Positions 15,609 to 25,308 of a DNA stretch of 64,000 nt are shown one piece after another; positions within the stretch are counted from its first letter, which is position 1; each line of letters opens with the position of its first letter. Made by a program: the position numbers and the translations under genes. Location: positions 868,001-932,000 of the forward strand of contig NZ_FTPO01000001.1 in NCBI RefSeq assembly GCF_900155915.1, given 5' to 3'. Below the pieces are notes generated by a model. The model was not told the DNA's origin and ran no database searches. It worked only from the letters and a program-made list of their open reading frames with translations. The stretch is from Microbacterium sp. RU33B (GTDB lineage Bacteria > Actinomycetota > Actinomycetes > Actinomycetales > Microbacteriaceae).

Positions 15609-16244
15609 ATGTCCGGACGGCGATCGGCGGTGCTCGCACGCAGCGTCGTGTCGCTCGCCGCCGGCATCGCCGGCGGCCTCGTGGTGGGGCCGTTCCTCGG
15701 GCTCGCGGCGGCTCTCCTGGCGGGCTGGTCGGTGGTCGCGATCGTGAGCGTGGCCTGGATCCTGGTGCTGACCTGGCCGATGGACGCCGACCAGACGCGC
15801 GATCATGCCACGCGGGAGGATCCGGGGCGGCGCATCGCGCGCGTCATCGCGGTGGCGGGCAGCGTGGCCAGCCTCGGCGCCGTCGCCGTCGTCCTCGTCC
15901 AGACGCGGAACGTGAGTCTGGCGCAGTCGTTCCTGCTGGCCGCGATCGCCGTCGTCGCGGTCGCCGCGTCGTGGGCGCTGATCCAGGTCGACTACATGCT
16001 GCGCTACGCGCACCTGTACTACCGCGATCCCGTGGGGGGCATCGGCTTCAATCAGCAGGAGCCGCCGATGTACACCGATTTCGCGTACTTCTCCGTCGGG
16101 CTCGGCATGACGTACCAGGTCGCCGACACGAACGTGTCACGTAACGAGATCCGCCGGGTCGTGATCGCCCAGACGCTTCTGGCCTACCTGTTCGGCGCCG
16201 TCATCCTGGCGACGGTGATCAACCTCGTGACCGGACTGGGCTGA
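15609..16244 (+). CDS. DUF1345 family membrane protein
   Basis: 211 residues with five to six hydrophobic segments and the conserved centre of DUF1345: YMLRYAHLYYRDP followed by GGIGFNQQEPPMYTDFAYFSVGLGMTYQVADTNVS. The family is widespread in actinobacteria and lacks a proven function. The 168-bp gap upstream, divergent from the MFS gene, has no other gene. It converges on the next small acidic gene with a 7-bp gap. Confidence 0.88.
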   Translation: MSGRRSAVLARSVVSLAAGIAGGLVVGPFLGLAAALLAGWSVVAIVSVAWILVLTWPMDADQTRDHATREDPGRRIARVIAVAGSVASLGAVAVVLVQTRNVSLAQSFLLAAIAVVAVAASWALIQVDYMLRYAHLYYRDPVGGIGFNQQEPPMYTDFAYFSVGLGMTYQVADTNVSRNEIRRVVIAQTLLAYLFGAVILATVINLVTGLG

Positions 16245-16251
16245 GCCGCCG

Positions 16252-16464
16252 TCAGACCTCGGTGCGCTCCTCGTCGGCGGGCTCGTCCCACTTCTCGGAT
16301 CCGATCGCGTCGGTGACCTCGGGAGTGGGCTCGTTCTCCTCGATGTCCTTCGGAAGCGGCTCGATGAGCTCTTCGGTCGTCTTCGACTTCAGCTCGTCGA
16401 TCGTCTCGCGCAGGGCGGCGAGATCGGCACCGTCGGGGGTGGCGGGGGAGTCGTTCGTGGTCAT
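16252..16464 (-). CDS. 70-aa acidic hypothetical protein
   Basis: Starts at ATG 16464, with TATGGT six bases before it on the minus strand (leaderless position). One predicted helix (ADLAALRETIDELKSK, 13-28) and an acidic Pro/Glu-rich remainder; soluble and probably partly disordered. No family recognised. Divergent from the ABC exporter. Confidence 0.62.
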   Translation of the reverse strand: MTTNDSPATPDGADLAALRETIDELKSKTTEELIEPLPKDIEENEPTPEVTDAIGSEKWDEPADEERTEV

Positions 16465-16511
16465 GGGTCAACCATAGCCGCGGTGTCGACACCGGAAACT
16501 AGGCTGGCGTG
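16465..16511. promoter_or_regulatory. Back-to-back leaderless promoters
   Basis: Minus-strand TATGGT (16476-16471) sits six bases before the ATG of the 70-aa gene, and plus-strand TAGGCT (16500-16505) sits six bases before the ATG at 16512 of the ABC exporter. The 47-bp region has no room for a long leader on either side. Confidence 0.55.
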
Positions 16512-18578
16512 ATGAGCATGGGCGGCATGGGCGGACGCGGCGTCGGCGGCGGACGCCCGGTCGATGAAGCGGCCCAGCGACGGCTCAACGCCGACGCCCC
16601 GCGCATCGATCGGATGGGCTCCCGCATCGTCGCGCTCTTCCGCCCCTACCTCGGCCGCATCATCGCGACGGGCGTCATCGTCGTCGTCGGTGCGGCCATC
16701 GCCGTCATCCCGCCGCTGCTCGTGCAGCGGATCTTCGACGATGCGCTCTTCCCCACCGACGGGTCGGGCGTCGACCTCGGCCTGCTGCTGCGGCTCGTGC
16801 TGATCATGATCGGCCTGTTCCTGTTCTCCGCCGCCCTCGGGGTCGTGCAGACGTGGCTCACGTCGACGGTCGGCAACAGCGTCACCGGCGACCTCCGCGT
16901 GAAGCTCTTCGAGCACCTGCAGGCGATGGAGCTCGGCTTCTTCACCCGCACCAAGACCGGCGTCATCCAGTCGCGCCTGCAGAACGACGTCGGCGGGGTG
17001 TCGGGGGTGCTCACCAGCACGGTGACGAGCATCCTGGGCAACGTCGTCACGGTCATCGCGTCGCTCGTGGCGATGATCCTCATCGACTGGCGGCTCACGA
17101 TCATCGCGGTCGTCATGATGCCGATCCTCATCGTCGTGCAGCGGCGCGTCGGGCAGGTGCGCGCGCGCATCGCGGGCGAGACGCAGGAATCGCTCTCGGA
17201 GCTGACGTCGATCACGCAGGAGACGCTGTCGGTGAGCGGCATCCTCCTGTCCAAGGCCTTCAACCGACAGCGCACCGAGTCGGGTCGGTACCGCGCCGAG
17301 AACGCGAACCAGGTGCGTCTGCAGGTGCGGCGCGCCATGAGCGGCCAGGGCTTCTTCGCGGTGGTGCAGGTGCTGATGGCCAGCGTGCCGGCGGTCATCT
17401 ATCTCGTGTCGGGCTATCTCATCTCCGGCGGCGTCGACACGATCACCGCCGGCACCGTCGTCGCGTTCACGACCGTGCAGGCGAGGCTGCTGCAGCCGCT
17501 GATGGGTCTCATGCGGGTGGCGCTCGACATCCAGACATCCGGAGCGCTGTTCGCGCGCATCTTCGAGTACCTCGATCTCGTGCCGGCGATCCGCGACGCC
17601 CCCGATGCCGTGTCGGCGGCCGCCGCACCCGGGCCCCTCGGGCGCATCGAGTTCCGCGACGTGCGGTTCGCCTATCCGGATGCCGCGCCCGACGCCCGCC
17701 CCACCCTCCAGGGCGTGTCGTTCACGGCCGAACCGGGTCAGCACGTCGCGTTCGTCGGCCCCTCCGGCGCCGGGAAGACGACGATCCTGTACCTGGCCCC
17801 GCGCCTGTACGAGGCGACCGGCGGAGCCGTGCTGTTCGCCGGAGAAGACGTGCGCCGGCTGACGCAGGAGTCGATCATCGACCAGGTCGGCATCGTCTCG
17901 CAGGAGACGTACCTCTTCCATGCGACCATCCGCGACAACCTGATGTACGCCAAGCCCGACGCCACGCAGGCCGAGCTCGAGGCCGCGTGCACGGCCGCCA
18001 ACATCCACCACATCATCACGGGGTTCGAAGAGGGCTACGACACCGTCGTGGGCGAGCGCGGCTACCGCCTCTCGGGCGGGGAGAAGCAGCGCATCGCGAT
18101 CGCGCGCGTGCTGCTGAAGGACCCGCCCGTGCTGCTGCTCGACGAGGCGACGTCCGCTCTCGACACCGTGTCGGAGCGCGTGGTGCAGGAGGCGCTGGAT
18201 GCCGCGGCCCGGGGCAGAACGACCCTGTCGATCGCGCATCGACTGTCGACCGTGATCGGCGCCGATGTCATCCACGTCGTCGAGGCCGGACGCGTCGTCG
18301 AATCGGGGACGCATGCGTCGCTGCTCGCGCAGGGCGGACTGTACTCGGAGCTCGCGGCGCAGCAGCTCGCGGCGTCACGGATCCTGGAGACGGAGGAGGC
18401 CGATCCGCCTGCGGCGCTGCCCGAGCGACGCGCCGATCGGGCTCCGTCCGACTCCGACGGGGCGGCCGCTGCCTCGCTGCTGGTCGACGACGCGCCCGCC
18501 ATCGAGCGCGGATGGCCGAACTCAGGCGACGACGGCGCGTACGTGCCGCAGCCCGGCTCCGACGATCCGCGGGCCTGA
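16512..18578 (+). CDS. ABC exporter, fused permease and ATPase
   Basis: 688 residues from ATG 16512 (a GTG one codon earlier is possible; the TAGGCT spacing favours the ATG). Six-helix exporter domain at about 40-335, then the ATPase: Walker A GPSGAGKT at 416-423, signature LSGGE at 520-524, Walker B LLLDEAT shortly after, and the H-loop in SIAHRLST. The N-terminus is Met/Gly-rich (MSMGGMGGRGVGGGR) and the last 75 residues are acidic and low-complexity. A homodimeric exporter of lipid or drug type; the substrate is not deducible. Confidence 0.92.
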   Translation: MSMGGMGGRGVGGGRPVDEAAQRRLNADAPRIDRMGSRIVALFRPYLGRIIATGVIVVVGAAIAVIPPLLVQRIFDDALFPTDGSGVDLGLLLRLVLIMIGLFLFSAALGVVQTWLTSTVGNSVTGDLRVKLFEHLQAMELGFFTRTKTGVIQSRLQNDVGGVSGVLTSTVTSILGNVVTVIASLVAMILIDWRLTIIAVVMMPILIVVQRRVGQVRARIAGETQESLSELTSITQETLSVSGILLSKAFNRQRTESGRYRAENANQVRLQVRRAMSGQGFFAVVQVLMASVPAVIYLVSGYLISGGVDTITAGTVVAFTTVQARLLQPLMGLMRVALDIQTSGALFARIFEYLDLVPAIRDAPDAVSAAAAPGPLGRIEFRDVRFAYPDAAPDARPTLQGVSFTAEPGQHVAFVGPSGAGKTTILYLAPRLYEATGGAVLFAGEDVRRLTQESIIDQVGIVSQETYLFHATIRDNLMYAKPDATQAELEAACTAANIHHIITGFEEGYDTVVGERGYRLSGGEKQRIAIARVLLKDPPVLLLDEATSALDTVSERVVQEALDAAARGRTTLSIAHRLSTVIGADVIHVVEAGRVVESGTHASLLAQGGLYSELAAQQLAASRILETEEADPPAALPERRADRAPSDSDGAAAASLLVDDAPAIERGWPNSGDDGAYVPQPGSDDPRA

Positions 18579-18583
18579 CCGTC

Positions 18584-19528
18584 TCACCACAGCGCCGCGG
18601 CGGAGGCCGCAGCGGACGGCGTGACGTCGGCGGCGCGCGAGCCGAGGTCGCGGGCGAACGCTCCGAGAGCGCGACGGTAGGCGTCATCCGGATGCGTGCG
18701 GGCGATCTCGACGAGCGGAGGCAGGTCCATGTCCTGAATCAGTCGCACTCGCGCGCGCACGGCGGAGCGATGACCCGATGCCTCGAACACGGCGATGCCG
18801 CCGGTCATGGCCTCGAGGTAGTCGTGCAGAACGGGCACGGTGCCCTTGCCCTGCGTGATCGACGAGCCGTCCGCGCGCTCGCGCCAGTGCACGATCACGT
18901 CGGGGACCGTGTCGAAGCGGCGCGACTGCGCATACATCCGTGCGGCGACGATCTGGTCCTCGTACAGCTTGCCCTCGGGGAAGCGGAGACCCGCGCGGCG
19001 CCAGAAGTCGGTGCGGGCGACCTTGGACCACGCGACGATGTTGCCGGATGCCTCCGGGTGCGCCTCGATGGTGGTGCCGCGCTGCGCGGGGGCGGTCGCC
19101 GCCGCGACCCATGGCTGCACGACGCCGGGCGAATACGCCCCGCCCGCGTCGGGCTTGAGTCGCACATAGGCTCCGACCACGAAGTCGCTCCCCGTCTCCT
19201 CGAGGGTGCCGAGGAGGCTCTCGAGCGCGCGGTCCGTGAGGATGTCGTCGGCGTCGAGGAATCCGAGATACGGCGTGTCGACGGCGTCCAGGCCGGCGTT
19301 GCGCGCGGCCCCGAGACCGCGGCGGGAGGCGTGGTGGACGACGCGGAACCGCTCATCGCGCGCGGCGGCGGCGTCGAACAGTCGACCCGTCGCATCCGTC
19401 GAGGCGTCGTCGATCAGGACGGCCGTCCAGTCGCCGCGCGTCTGTCGGCGGAGCGAGTCGATCGCCTCTTCGGCGTAGGCGGCGACGTCGAAGCCGGGCA
19501 CGATGAGGGTGATCGCGGCGGGAGGCAC
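18584..19528 (-). CDS. Family 2 glycosyltransferase
   Basis: 314 residues of GT-A fold: LIVPGFDVAAYAEEAIDSL at the start, the nucleotide-binding Asp pair at D40-D41 (IDDAST) and the metal-binding DADD at 92-95. GTG 19528 is supported by minus-strand TACGAT seven bases before it. It probably adds a sugar to a teichoic acid, polysaccharide or glycolipid at the cytoplasmic face; there is no membrane anchor. Although it follows the NAD operon in the same direction, its own promoter indicates separate transcription. Confidence 0.9.
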   Translation of the reverse strand: MPPAAITLIVPGFDVAAYAEEAIDSLRRQTRGDWTAVLIDDASTDATGRLFDAAAARDERFRVVHHASRRGLGAARNAGLDAVDTPYLGFLDADDILTDRALESLLGTLEETGSDFVVGAYVRLKPDAGGAYSPGVVQPWVAAATAPAQRGTTIEAHPEASGNIVAWSKVARTDFWRRAGLRFPEGKLYEDQIVAARMYAQSRRFDTVPDVIVHWRERADGSSITQGKGTVPVLHDYLEAMTGGIAVFEASGHRSAVRARVRLIQDMDLPPLVEIARTHPDDAYRRALGAFARDLGSRAADVTPSAAASAAALW

Positions 19529-19574
19529 GTGCCCGATCGTACTGGCAGAGCGGATGCCGGAGGTCGGCGGACGC

Positions 19575-20708
19575 TCAGCCGCTGACGGCGGCGACGGATG
19601 CCGCGACGGCGTCGGCGATCGCGTCGGGTGAGCCCTGCATCTTGTGCGGGAAAGTGAAGCGCACGGCGGTCTGGGCGACCTCCGGCGAGACGCCCATCGC
19701 GAGCAGCACGTGCGAGGGCTCGTCGCTTCCGGCCGCGCACGCCGATCCGCTCGACGACACGATCCCGCGTCGCTCGAGCTCGAGCAGCACGGCCTCGCCG
19801 CTCGTGCCGGCGAAGGTGAACGAGGCCGTGGCGGGAAGGCGGTGACGCGGATCGCCGGTCATGCGCGCACTCGGCACGAGTGAGAGCACGCGCGCGGTGA
19901 AGGCATCCCGCAGCGCCGCCAGTCGGGCCGCGTCGTCGAGGCGTTCAGATTCGGCCAGCTCGAGGGCGACCGCGAGCCCGACCGCCCCGGCGACGTCCTC
20001 CGTGCCGCTGCGGCGTCCGCGTTCCTGCCCGCCGCCGTGGAGGAGGGGCTCGAGAGGGATGCGTCCCCGCACCGCCAGGGCGCCGACGCCCTTCGGGGTG
20101 CCGAGCTTGTGGCCGGCGATCGAGATCGCGTCGGCGCCGACGGTGTCGAGCGGAAGCCAGCCCGCGGCCTGCACGGCGTCCACGTGCAGGGGAACCCCCC
20201 GCTCGCGGGCGACGGCGGCTATGCCCGCGACGTCCTGCACCGTGCCCACCTCGTTGTTCGCGTAGCCGATGCTCACGAGCGCCGTGTCGTCGCGCAGCGC
20301 ATCGGCGACGGCATCCGGAGTCACCCGTGCGGTCGAGGTCACGGCGGCCATCGTCGCATCGAAGCCGTGGATGCGGCGGAGGTGGTCGACGGACTCGAGG
20401 ATCGATTCGTGCTCGATCGCGGTCGTCACGACGTGCCGGCGCCCGGTCGCCGCGATCGCGATGCCCTTGACCGCGAGATTGTTGGCCTCGGTGCCGCCCG
20501 ACGTGAAAACGACGTCGCCGGCGCGCATCCCGAGGGCGCGGGCGACGCGCGCCCGGGCGTCGGCGAGGGCGTCGGCGGCCGCCTCGCCGACGGTGTGGTG
20601 GCTCGACGGATTGCCGAACCAGCGGGTGAGGAACGGCATCATCGCCTCGAGCACCTCCGGGCGCACCGGGGTCGTCGCGGCGTTGTCGAGGTAGAGCACG
20701 TCAGCCAT
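19575..20708 (-). CDS. NifS/IscS-like cysteine desulfurase of the NAD operon
   Basis: 377 residues, PLP-dependent class V fold. Visible active-site residues are H100 (AIEHES), the Schiff-base lysine K201 in SIAGHKLG, and the persulfide Cys C324 in SSGSACAAGS. It overlaps the end of nadC by 8 bp, so it belongs to the nad operon. The likely job is supplying sulfur for the [4Fe-4S] cluster of quinolinate synthase, the role called NadS/NifS in other bacteria; it could also serve tRNA thiolation. Confidence 0.92.
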   Translation of the reverse strand: MADVLYLDNAATTPVRPEVLEAMMPFLTRWFGNPSSHHTVGEAAADALADARARVARALGMRAGDVVFTSGGTEANNLAVKGIAIAATGRRHVVTTAIEHESILESVDHLRRIHGFDATMAAVTSTARVTPDAVADALRDDTALVSIGYANNEVGTVQDVAGIAAVARERGVPLHVDAVQAAGWLPLDTVGADAISIAGHKLGTPKGVGALAVRGRIPLEPLLHGGGQERGRRSGTEDVAGAVGLAVALELAESERLDDAARLAALRDAFTARVLSLVPSARMTGDPRHRLPATASFTFAGTSGEAVLLELERRGIVSSSGSACAAGSDEPSHVLLAMGVSPEVAQTAVRFTFPHKMQGSPDAIADAVAASVAAVSG

Positions 20709-21576
20709 CCGTGCGGATGCGCACGTCGAGACCGAGGTCGAGCGCGCGCGCGGAGTGGGTGAGGGCACCCACCGAGATGACGTCGACGCCGGTCTCGGCG
20801 ATCGCGCGCACCGTCTCGAGCGACACGCCCCCGGATGCCTCGACCGTCACGCGTCCGTCGATCAGCGCGACGCCGGCCCGCAGATCCTCGAGGGAGAAGT
20901 TGTCCAGCATGATCGTGCCGATGCCGCGCGCCCCCAGCCCGGCGGCGAGCACCGGCTCGATCTGCTCGAGCCGATCCACCTCCACCTCGACGTGCGTCGT
21001 GTGGGGGAGGCGGCTCAGGGCCGCCGTGAGCGCCGCCGTGACCGACGCGTGCTTCTCCGCGAGCACGGCCAAGTGGTTGTCCTTGGCCATGACGGCGTCC
21101 GACAGCGAGAAGCGGTGGTTGTGACCGCCGCCGTTGCGCACGGCGTGGCGCTCGAACTGACGCAGTCCGGGTGTCGTCTTGCGGGTGTCGACGATCCGCG
21201 CCGTGGTGTGCGCGACCTCGGCGACGTACAGCGCCGTCAGCGTCGCCGTGCCCGACATCCGCTGGGCGAAGTTGAGGCCGATCCGCTCGGCGGTCAGCAC
21301 CGACCGGGCGGGTCCGTGCACGGTCGCGAGCACGGCGCCGCGCTCGAAGAACTCGCCGTCGTCGACGAGCAGCCGCACCTCCACGGTGGGGTCCGTCAGG
21401 CGGAACGCGGCGGCGAACACCTCGCCGCCACTGAACACCCCGGACTCGCGCGCGGTCAGGTCGGCAGTGGCCCGGGCGTCTTCGGGGATCAGGTACTCGC
21501 TCGTCACGTCGCCCCACGGGGCGTCCTCTTCGAGGGCCGCCGCGACGACACGGTCGATGTGGGCTTGCGTCAGCAT
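20701..21576 (-). CDS. nadC: Nicotinate-nucleotide pyrophosphorylase (carboxylating)
   Basis: 291 residues. Converts quinolinate and PRPP to nicotinate mononucleotide, CO2 and diphosphate. The substrate-binding blocks are present: DTRKTTPGLR, then AVRNGGGHNHRFSLSDAVMAKDNH, the two most conserved NadC segments, and a C-terminal VEASGGV barrel strand. Length is typical. The start overlaps the nadB stop by one base (TGATG) and its end overlaps the cysteine desulfurase gene by 8 bp. Confidence 0.96.
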   Translation of the reverse strand: MLTQAHIDRVVAAALEEDAPWGDVTSEYLIPEDARATADLTARESGVFSGGEVFAAAFRLTDPTVEVRLLVDDGEFFERGAVLATVHGPARSVLTAERIGLNFAQRMSGTATLTALYVAEVAHTTARIVDTRKTTPGLRQFERHAVRNGGGHNHRFSLSDAVMAKDNHLAVLAEKHASVTAALTAALSRLPHTTHVEVEVDRLEQIEPVLAAGLGARGIGTIMLDNFSLEDLRAGVALIDGRVTVEASGGVSLETVRAIAETGVDVISVGALTHSARALDLGLDVRIRTDG

Positions 21577-23150
21577 CAGCGGACTCCCATCGCGACGTCG
21601 ACGGGCGCGGCCGCGAGGGCCCCGGCATCGCGTCGGAAGTGCGCACCGACCGAATCCGGGCGCGCGAGAGCGGCGGCGACCAGGGCCTGACCGACGTCGA
21701 GGAGGTTGTGGTCCTCGAACTCCGCCTCGGTCCGCGGCGCGGCGATCGAGAGACGCCACGTCGCGAGGACGGATGCCGCGCGCCGCAAGCCGGATTCGTC
21801 GCGGACGAGGCCGGCGTGCTCCCACATCAGCCGTTGGAGCGCTTTCCGTGAGAACGCGGGGGCGTCCTCGTCCCCTGTCGAGCCGACTGTCGAGGCCGCC
21901 GTTCGGGGCGAACGAACGGTCGGTCCGGCCCAGGTCGCGGCGGCAGCATCCGCCGCGATCGCGTCGCCCGCGCGCGCGCCGAACACCGCGCCCTCGAGCA
22001 GCGAGTTGGAGGCGAGCCGGTTGGCGCCGTGCACGCCGGTGCGCGCCACCTCGCCCACGGCGTACAGGCCGGGGAGCGTGGTGCGTCCGTGGAGGTCGGT
22101 CGTCACGCCGCCCATCAGATAGTGGGCGGCCGGTGCGACCGGGATCGGCTCGCGCGCCCAGTCCAGCCCGCGTGCGCGCACCGCCGCGTCGATCGTCGGG
22201 AAGCGCTCGGCGAGGAACGCGCGCGTCTCGGCCTCGGTGGACCGCAGGTGCGTCGCATCGAGGAAGACGGGGCGTCCGTCCTGCTGTTCCATCGCATCGG
22301 CGATCGCCCGGGCCACGACGTCTCGTGGGGCGAGCTCGCCGTCGGGATGCACATCGAGGGCGAAGCGGTGCCCGTTCTCGTCGAGGAGGGTCGCCCCTTC
22401 GCCGCGGACGGCTTCGGACACGAGAAACGCGTCGCCGCGCGCGATGATCGTGGGGTGGAACTGGAAGAACTCCAGATCGGTCACGTCGACGCCGGCGCGG
22501 AGAGCCGCCGCGATGCCGTCGCCGGTCGCCACCGGAGGATTGGTCGTGTAGGCGTAGAGCTCGCCCGCGCCGCCGGTCGCGAGCACGACCGCCTCGGCCT
22601 CGAGCGTCTCGCGCCTGCCCGGAGTCGATTCCGCATCGCCGACGAGCAGGTCGACGCCCGCGACCCGGTCGTCACGCACGAGGAGATCGACGAGGAACGC
22701 GTGCTCGACGACCCGCACATCGCTCGCCCGCAGCCGTGCGACGAGGGCCTTCTCGATCGCGGTGCCGGTCGCATCGCCGCCGGAGTGCAGGATGCGGGGA
22801 TACGAGTGCGCGGCTTCGAGGCCCTTCACGTACGCGCCGTCGGCCCCGCGGTCGAACGCGACGCCGAGCGACACGAGCTCGCGGATGCGCGACGGCCCCT
22901 CCTCGGCGAGCACGCGCACGGCCTCGGGGTCGCTCAGGCCGGCTCCCGCGACGATCGTGTCGTGGATGTGGTCTTCGGTGCGGTCGTCGTCGAACATGAC
23001 GCCCGCGATCCCGCCCTGGGCGAAGCGCGTGTTCGCATGCTCGAGCACGTCCTTCGTGACGAGCGTCACACGGCAGCCGTGCTCGACTGCGTGCAGCGCG
23101 ACGGTGAGGCCGGCGATCCCCGACCCCACGACGACGGCGTGGACGGTCAT
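21576..23150 (-). CDS. nadB: L-aspartate oxidase
   Basis: 524 residues. Flavoprotein oxidising L-aspartate to iminoaspartate, the first step of de novo NAD synthesis. The FAD motif GSGIAGL is at 9-15, followed by NTRFAQGGIAGV, the substrate-loop segment FFQFHPTII, and the second FAD block GLYAVGEVARTGVHGANRLASNSLLE. A Glu/Asp-rich insertion precedes the C-terminal helical domain. It overlaps nadA upstream by ATGA and nadC downstream by one base. Confidence 0.96.
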   Translation of the reverse strand: MTVHAVVVGSGIAGLTVALHAVEHGCRVTLVTKDVLEHANTRFAQGGIAGVMFDDDRTEDHIHDTIVAGAGLSDPEAVRVLAEEGPSRIRELVSLGVAFDRGADGAYVKGLEAAHSYPRILHSGGDATGTAIEKALVARLRASDVRVVEHAFLVDLLVRDDRVAGVDLLVGDAESTPGRRETLEAEAVVLATGGAGELYAYTTNPPVATGDGIAAALRAGVDVTDLEFFQFHPTIIARGDAFLVSEAVRGEGATLLDENGHRFALDVHPDGELAPRDVVARAIADAMEQQDGRPVFLDATHLRSTEAETRAFLAERFPTIDAAVRARGLDWAREPIPVAPAAHYLMGGVTTDLHGRTTLPGLYAVGEVARTGVHGANRLASNSLLEGAVFGARAGDAIAADAAAATWAGPTVRSPRTAASTVGSTGDEDAPAFSRKALQRLMWEHAGLVRDESGLRRAASVLATWRLSIAAPRTEAEFEDHNLLDVGQALVAAALARPDSVGAHFRRDAGALAAAPVDVAMGVR

Positions 23151-24517
23151 GCCCCCGTCCCGTCGGCAGGCGCCGGAGCGGGCGGGGTCAGCGAGGGCGC
23201 CGCCGGAGGCTTGGCCGCCAGCATCCGCTCGAGTGCGAGGCGCGCGGGCTCGGCCACGTCGCCCGGCACCGTGATGCGGTTGAGCACCTGTCCTGCGACG
23301 AGTCCCTCCAGGACCCACGCGAGATACCCGGGGTGGATGCGGTACATCGTCGAGCACGGGCAGACGACCGGATCGAGGCAGAAGATCTCGTGCTGCGGGT
23401 GGGCCGCCGCGAGACGCTGCACGAGGTTGACCTCGGTGCCGATCGCGAACGTCGTGGGCTCCGTCGCGCCTTCGATGGCGCGGCGGATGTAGTCGGTCGA
23501 CCCGGCCTCGTCGGCGGCATCCACCACCGCCATCGGGCACTCGGGGTGCACGATGACGCGCACGCCGGGGTGCTCGGCGCGGGCCTTGTCGATCTGGTCG
23601 ACCGAGAACCGGCGGTGCACGGAGCAGAAGCCGTGCCACAGGATGACGCGCGAGTCCTCGAGCTCTCCCGCGGTGGACCCGCCGAACGGCTTGTTCGGAT
23701 TCCACATCGGCATCTGCTCGAGCGGCACCCCCATGGCCTTGGCGGTGTTGCGGCCCAGGTGCTGGTCGGGGAAGAACAGCACGCGGCGCCCGCGGGCGAA
23801 CGCCCACTCCAGCACGGTCTGGGCGTTCGACGACGTGCAGACGATCCCGCCGTGGCGGCCGACGAAGCCCTTGATCGCGGCGGAGGAGTTCATGTAGGTC
23901 ACGGGGACGACCGGCACGAGCCCGTCGGCGTCGACGGCGTCGAGGTCGCCGAAGATCTCCTCCAGCTGCTCCCAGCACTCCTCCACCTGGTCGATGTCGG
24001 CCATGTCGGCCATGGAGCACCCGGCGGCGAGGTTGGGGAGGATGACGGCCTGCTCCGGCCTCGACAGGAGGTCGGCGGTCTCTGCCATGAAGTGCACGCC
24101 GCAGAAGACGATCGCCTCGGCCTCGGGATGCGCCTTCGCCGCGTTCGCGAGCTGGAACGAGTCGCCCACGTAGTCGGCGTGGAGCACGACCTCCTCGCGC
24201 TGGTAGAAGTGGCCGAGCACGACGACACGGTCGCCGAGGGCGGCCTTGGCCGCACGGATGCGGTCGGCCAGCTCGTCCTCCGACGCCTCCCGGTAGTCCG
24301 CCGGGAGCTCGCCCTGCCGCGGCGAGCCGGTCGGGATGACATCGCCCATCGACGAGCCCGGCCCGTACCCGGGGCGGCTGTCGAAGTTCCACGGGCCCGC
24401 CGCGAGGTCGGTGTTGCACGTGTCGGCGTTGGAGGCGCCGGCGACGATCGCCTGGATCTCGTGGTCGACGGACGGGTCGACCGGCCGGGGCTGGAGGGTG
24501 AGGGTGACGGCGGGCAT
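23147..24517 (-). CDS. nadA: Quinolinate synthase A
   Basis: 456 residues. Condenses iminoaspartate with dihydroxyacetone phosphate to quinolinate using a [4Fe-4S] cluster. Cluster-ligand candidates are C139 (FCGVHF), C227 (VCTSSN) and C386 or C388 (VCPCSTM), spaced as in the family; HFYQREEV and the NPNKPFGG loop are also present. The N-terminus is about 75 residues longer than the short bacterial form, as in other actinobacteria. AGAAGAGAAGG precedes the ATG. Overlaps nadB by 4 bp. Confidence 0.96.
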   Translation of the reverse strand: MPAVTLTLQPRPVDPSVDHEIQAIVAGASNADTCNTDLAAGPWNFDSRPGYGPGSSMGDVIPTGSPRQGELPADYREASEDELADRIRAAKAALGDRVVVLGHFYQREEVVLHADYVGDSFQLANAAKAHPEAEAIVFCGVHFMAETADLLSRPEQAVILPNLAAGCSMADMADIDQVEECWEQLEEIFGDLDAVDADGLVPVVPVTYMNSSAAIKGFVGRHGGIVCTSSNAQTVLEWAFARGRRVLFFPDQHLGRNTAKAMGVPLEQMPMWNPNKPFGGSTAGELEDSRVILWHGFCSVHRRFSVDQIDKARAEHPGVRVIVHPECPMAVVDAADEAGSTDYIRRAIEGATEPTTFAIGTEVNLVQRLAAAHPQHEIFCLDPVVCPCSTMYRIHPGYLAWVLEGLVAGQVLNRITVPGDVAEPARLALERMLAAKPPAAPSLTPPAPAPADGTGA

Positions 24518-24549
24518 GGCCTTCTCTTCTCGGGGGTGTGGATCGGGTG

Positions 24550-25308
24550 TCAGCGAGCGGGGTCGTCCGCGCCGTGCACGCGGACGGGTCCGCGGTCGGC
24601 GAGCTCGACGTCCCGGTTGTAGCGGTACAGGCGCGCGGGACGATGGCTGCCCGTGCGGAAGTCGTCGGTCGGGATGAGGGTCGCGGAGCTCTCGACCTGC
24701 CGGCGGAAGTTGGCAGGGTCGAGACGCCGCCCGAGGATCGCCTCGTAGACCTCGCGCAGCTCGGCGAGCGTGAACTCGTCGGGGAGGAGGCCGTGGGCGA
24801 TGCGGCTGTAGCCGACCTTGTTGCGCAAGCGCCACAGGGCGTACTCGACGATCTCGTTGTGGTCGAACGCGAGAGGGGGCAGCTCGCCCGCCTCGAACCA
24901 CGCGACGTTCTCCAGGTCGACGTCGGCGCCGGTCAGCATCGTGGAGGCGTCCTCCTCGCGAACGAGCGCCCAGTAGACGATCGAGACCACGCGGGTGGGG
25001 GAGCGTTCCACGGCTCCGAACGCGTACAGCTGCTCGAGATGGCTGGGCGCGAGCCCCGTCGTCTCGGCGAGGGTGCGGGATGCGGCGGCATCCAGGCTCT
25101 CCGCGATGTCGAGCCATCCGCCCGGGAGCGCCCACTGGCCCTCGTGCGGGTCGCGCGTGCGTCGCACGAGTGGCAGCACGACCGTGGGTCGATCCGACCC
25201 CGTCGGCCGGCGCAGGCTGAAGATCACCGTCGACACGGCGACGCGCGTGACGTCGTCGGCGGATGCCGGTGCGCCGCCGGCCTCGGGAAGGGTGCTTGTT
25301 CGTGTCAT
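24550..25308 (-). CDS. nrtR: NrtR, Nudix-related transcriptional regulator of NAD metabolism
   Basis: 252 residues: a Nudix-like domain (about 20-160) followed by a winged helix (YSRIAHGLLPDEFTLAELREVYEAILG, then DPANFRRQV). The Nudix box GGWLDIAESLDAAASRTLAETTGL is degenerate: the REUxEE core reads RTLAET, so hydrolysis is probably lost while ADP-ribose can still be bound. It heads the nadA-nadB-nadC-desulfurase operon 32 bp upstream of nadA. NrtR repressors leave DNA when ADP-ribose accumulates; a candidate operator covers its own promoter. Confidence 0.92.
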   Translation of the reverse strand: MTRTSTLPEAGGAPASADDVTRVAVSTVIFSLRRPTGSDRPTVVLPLVRRTRDPHEGQWALPGGWLDIAESLDAAASRTLAETTGLAPSHLEQLYAFGAVERSPTRVVSIVYWALVREEDASTMLTGADVDLENVAWFEAGELPPLAFDHNEIVEYALWRLRNKVGYSRIAHGLLPDEFTLAELREVYEAILGRRLDPANFRRQVESSATLIPTDDFRTGSHRPARLYRYNRDVELADRGPVRVHGADDPAR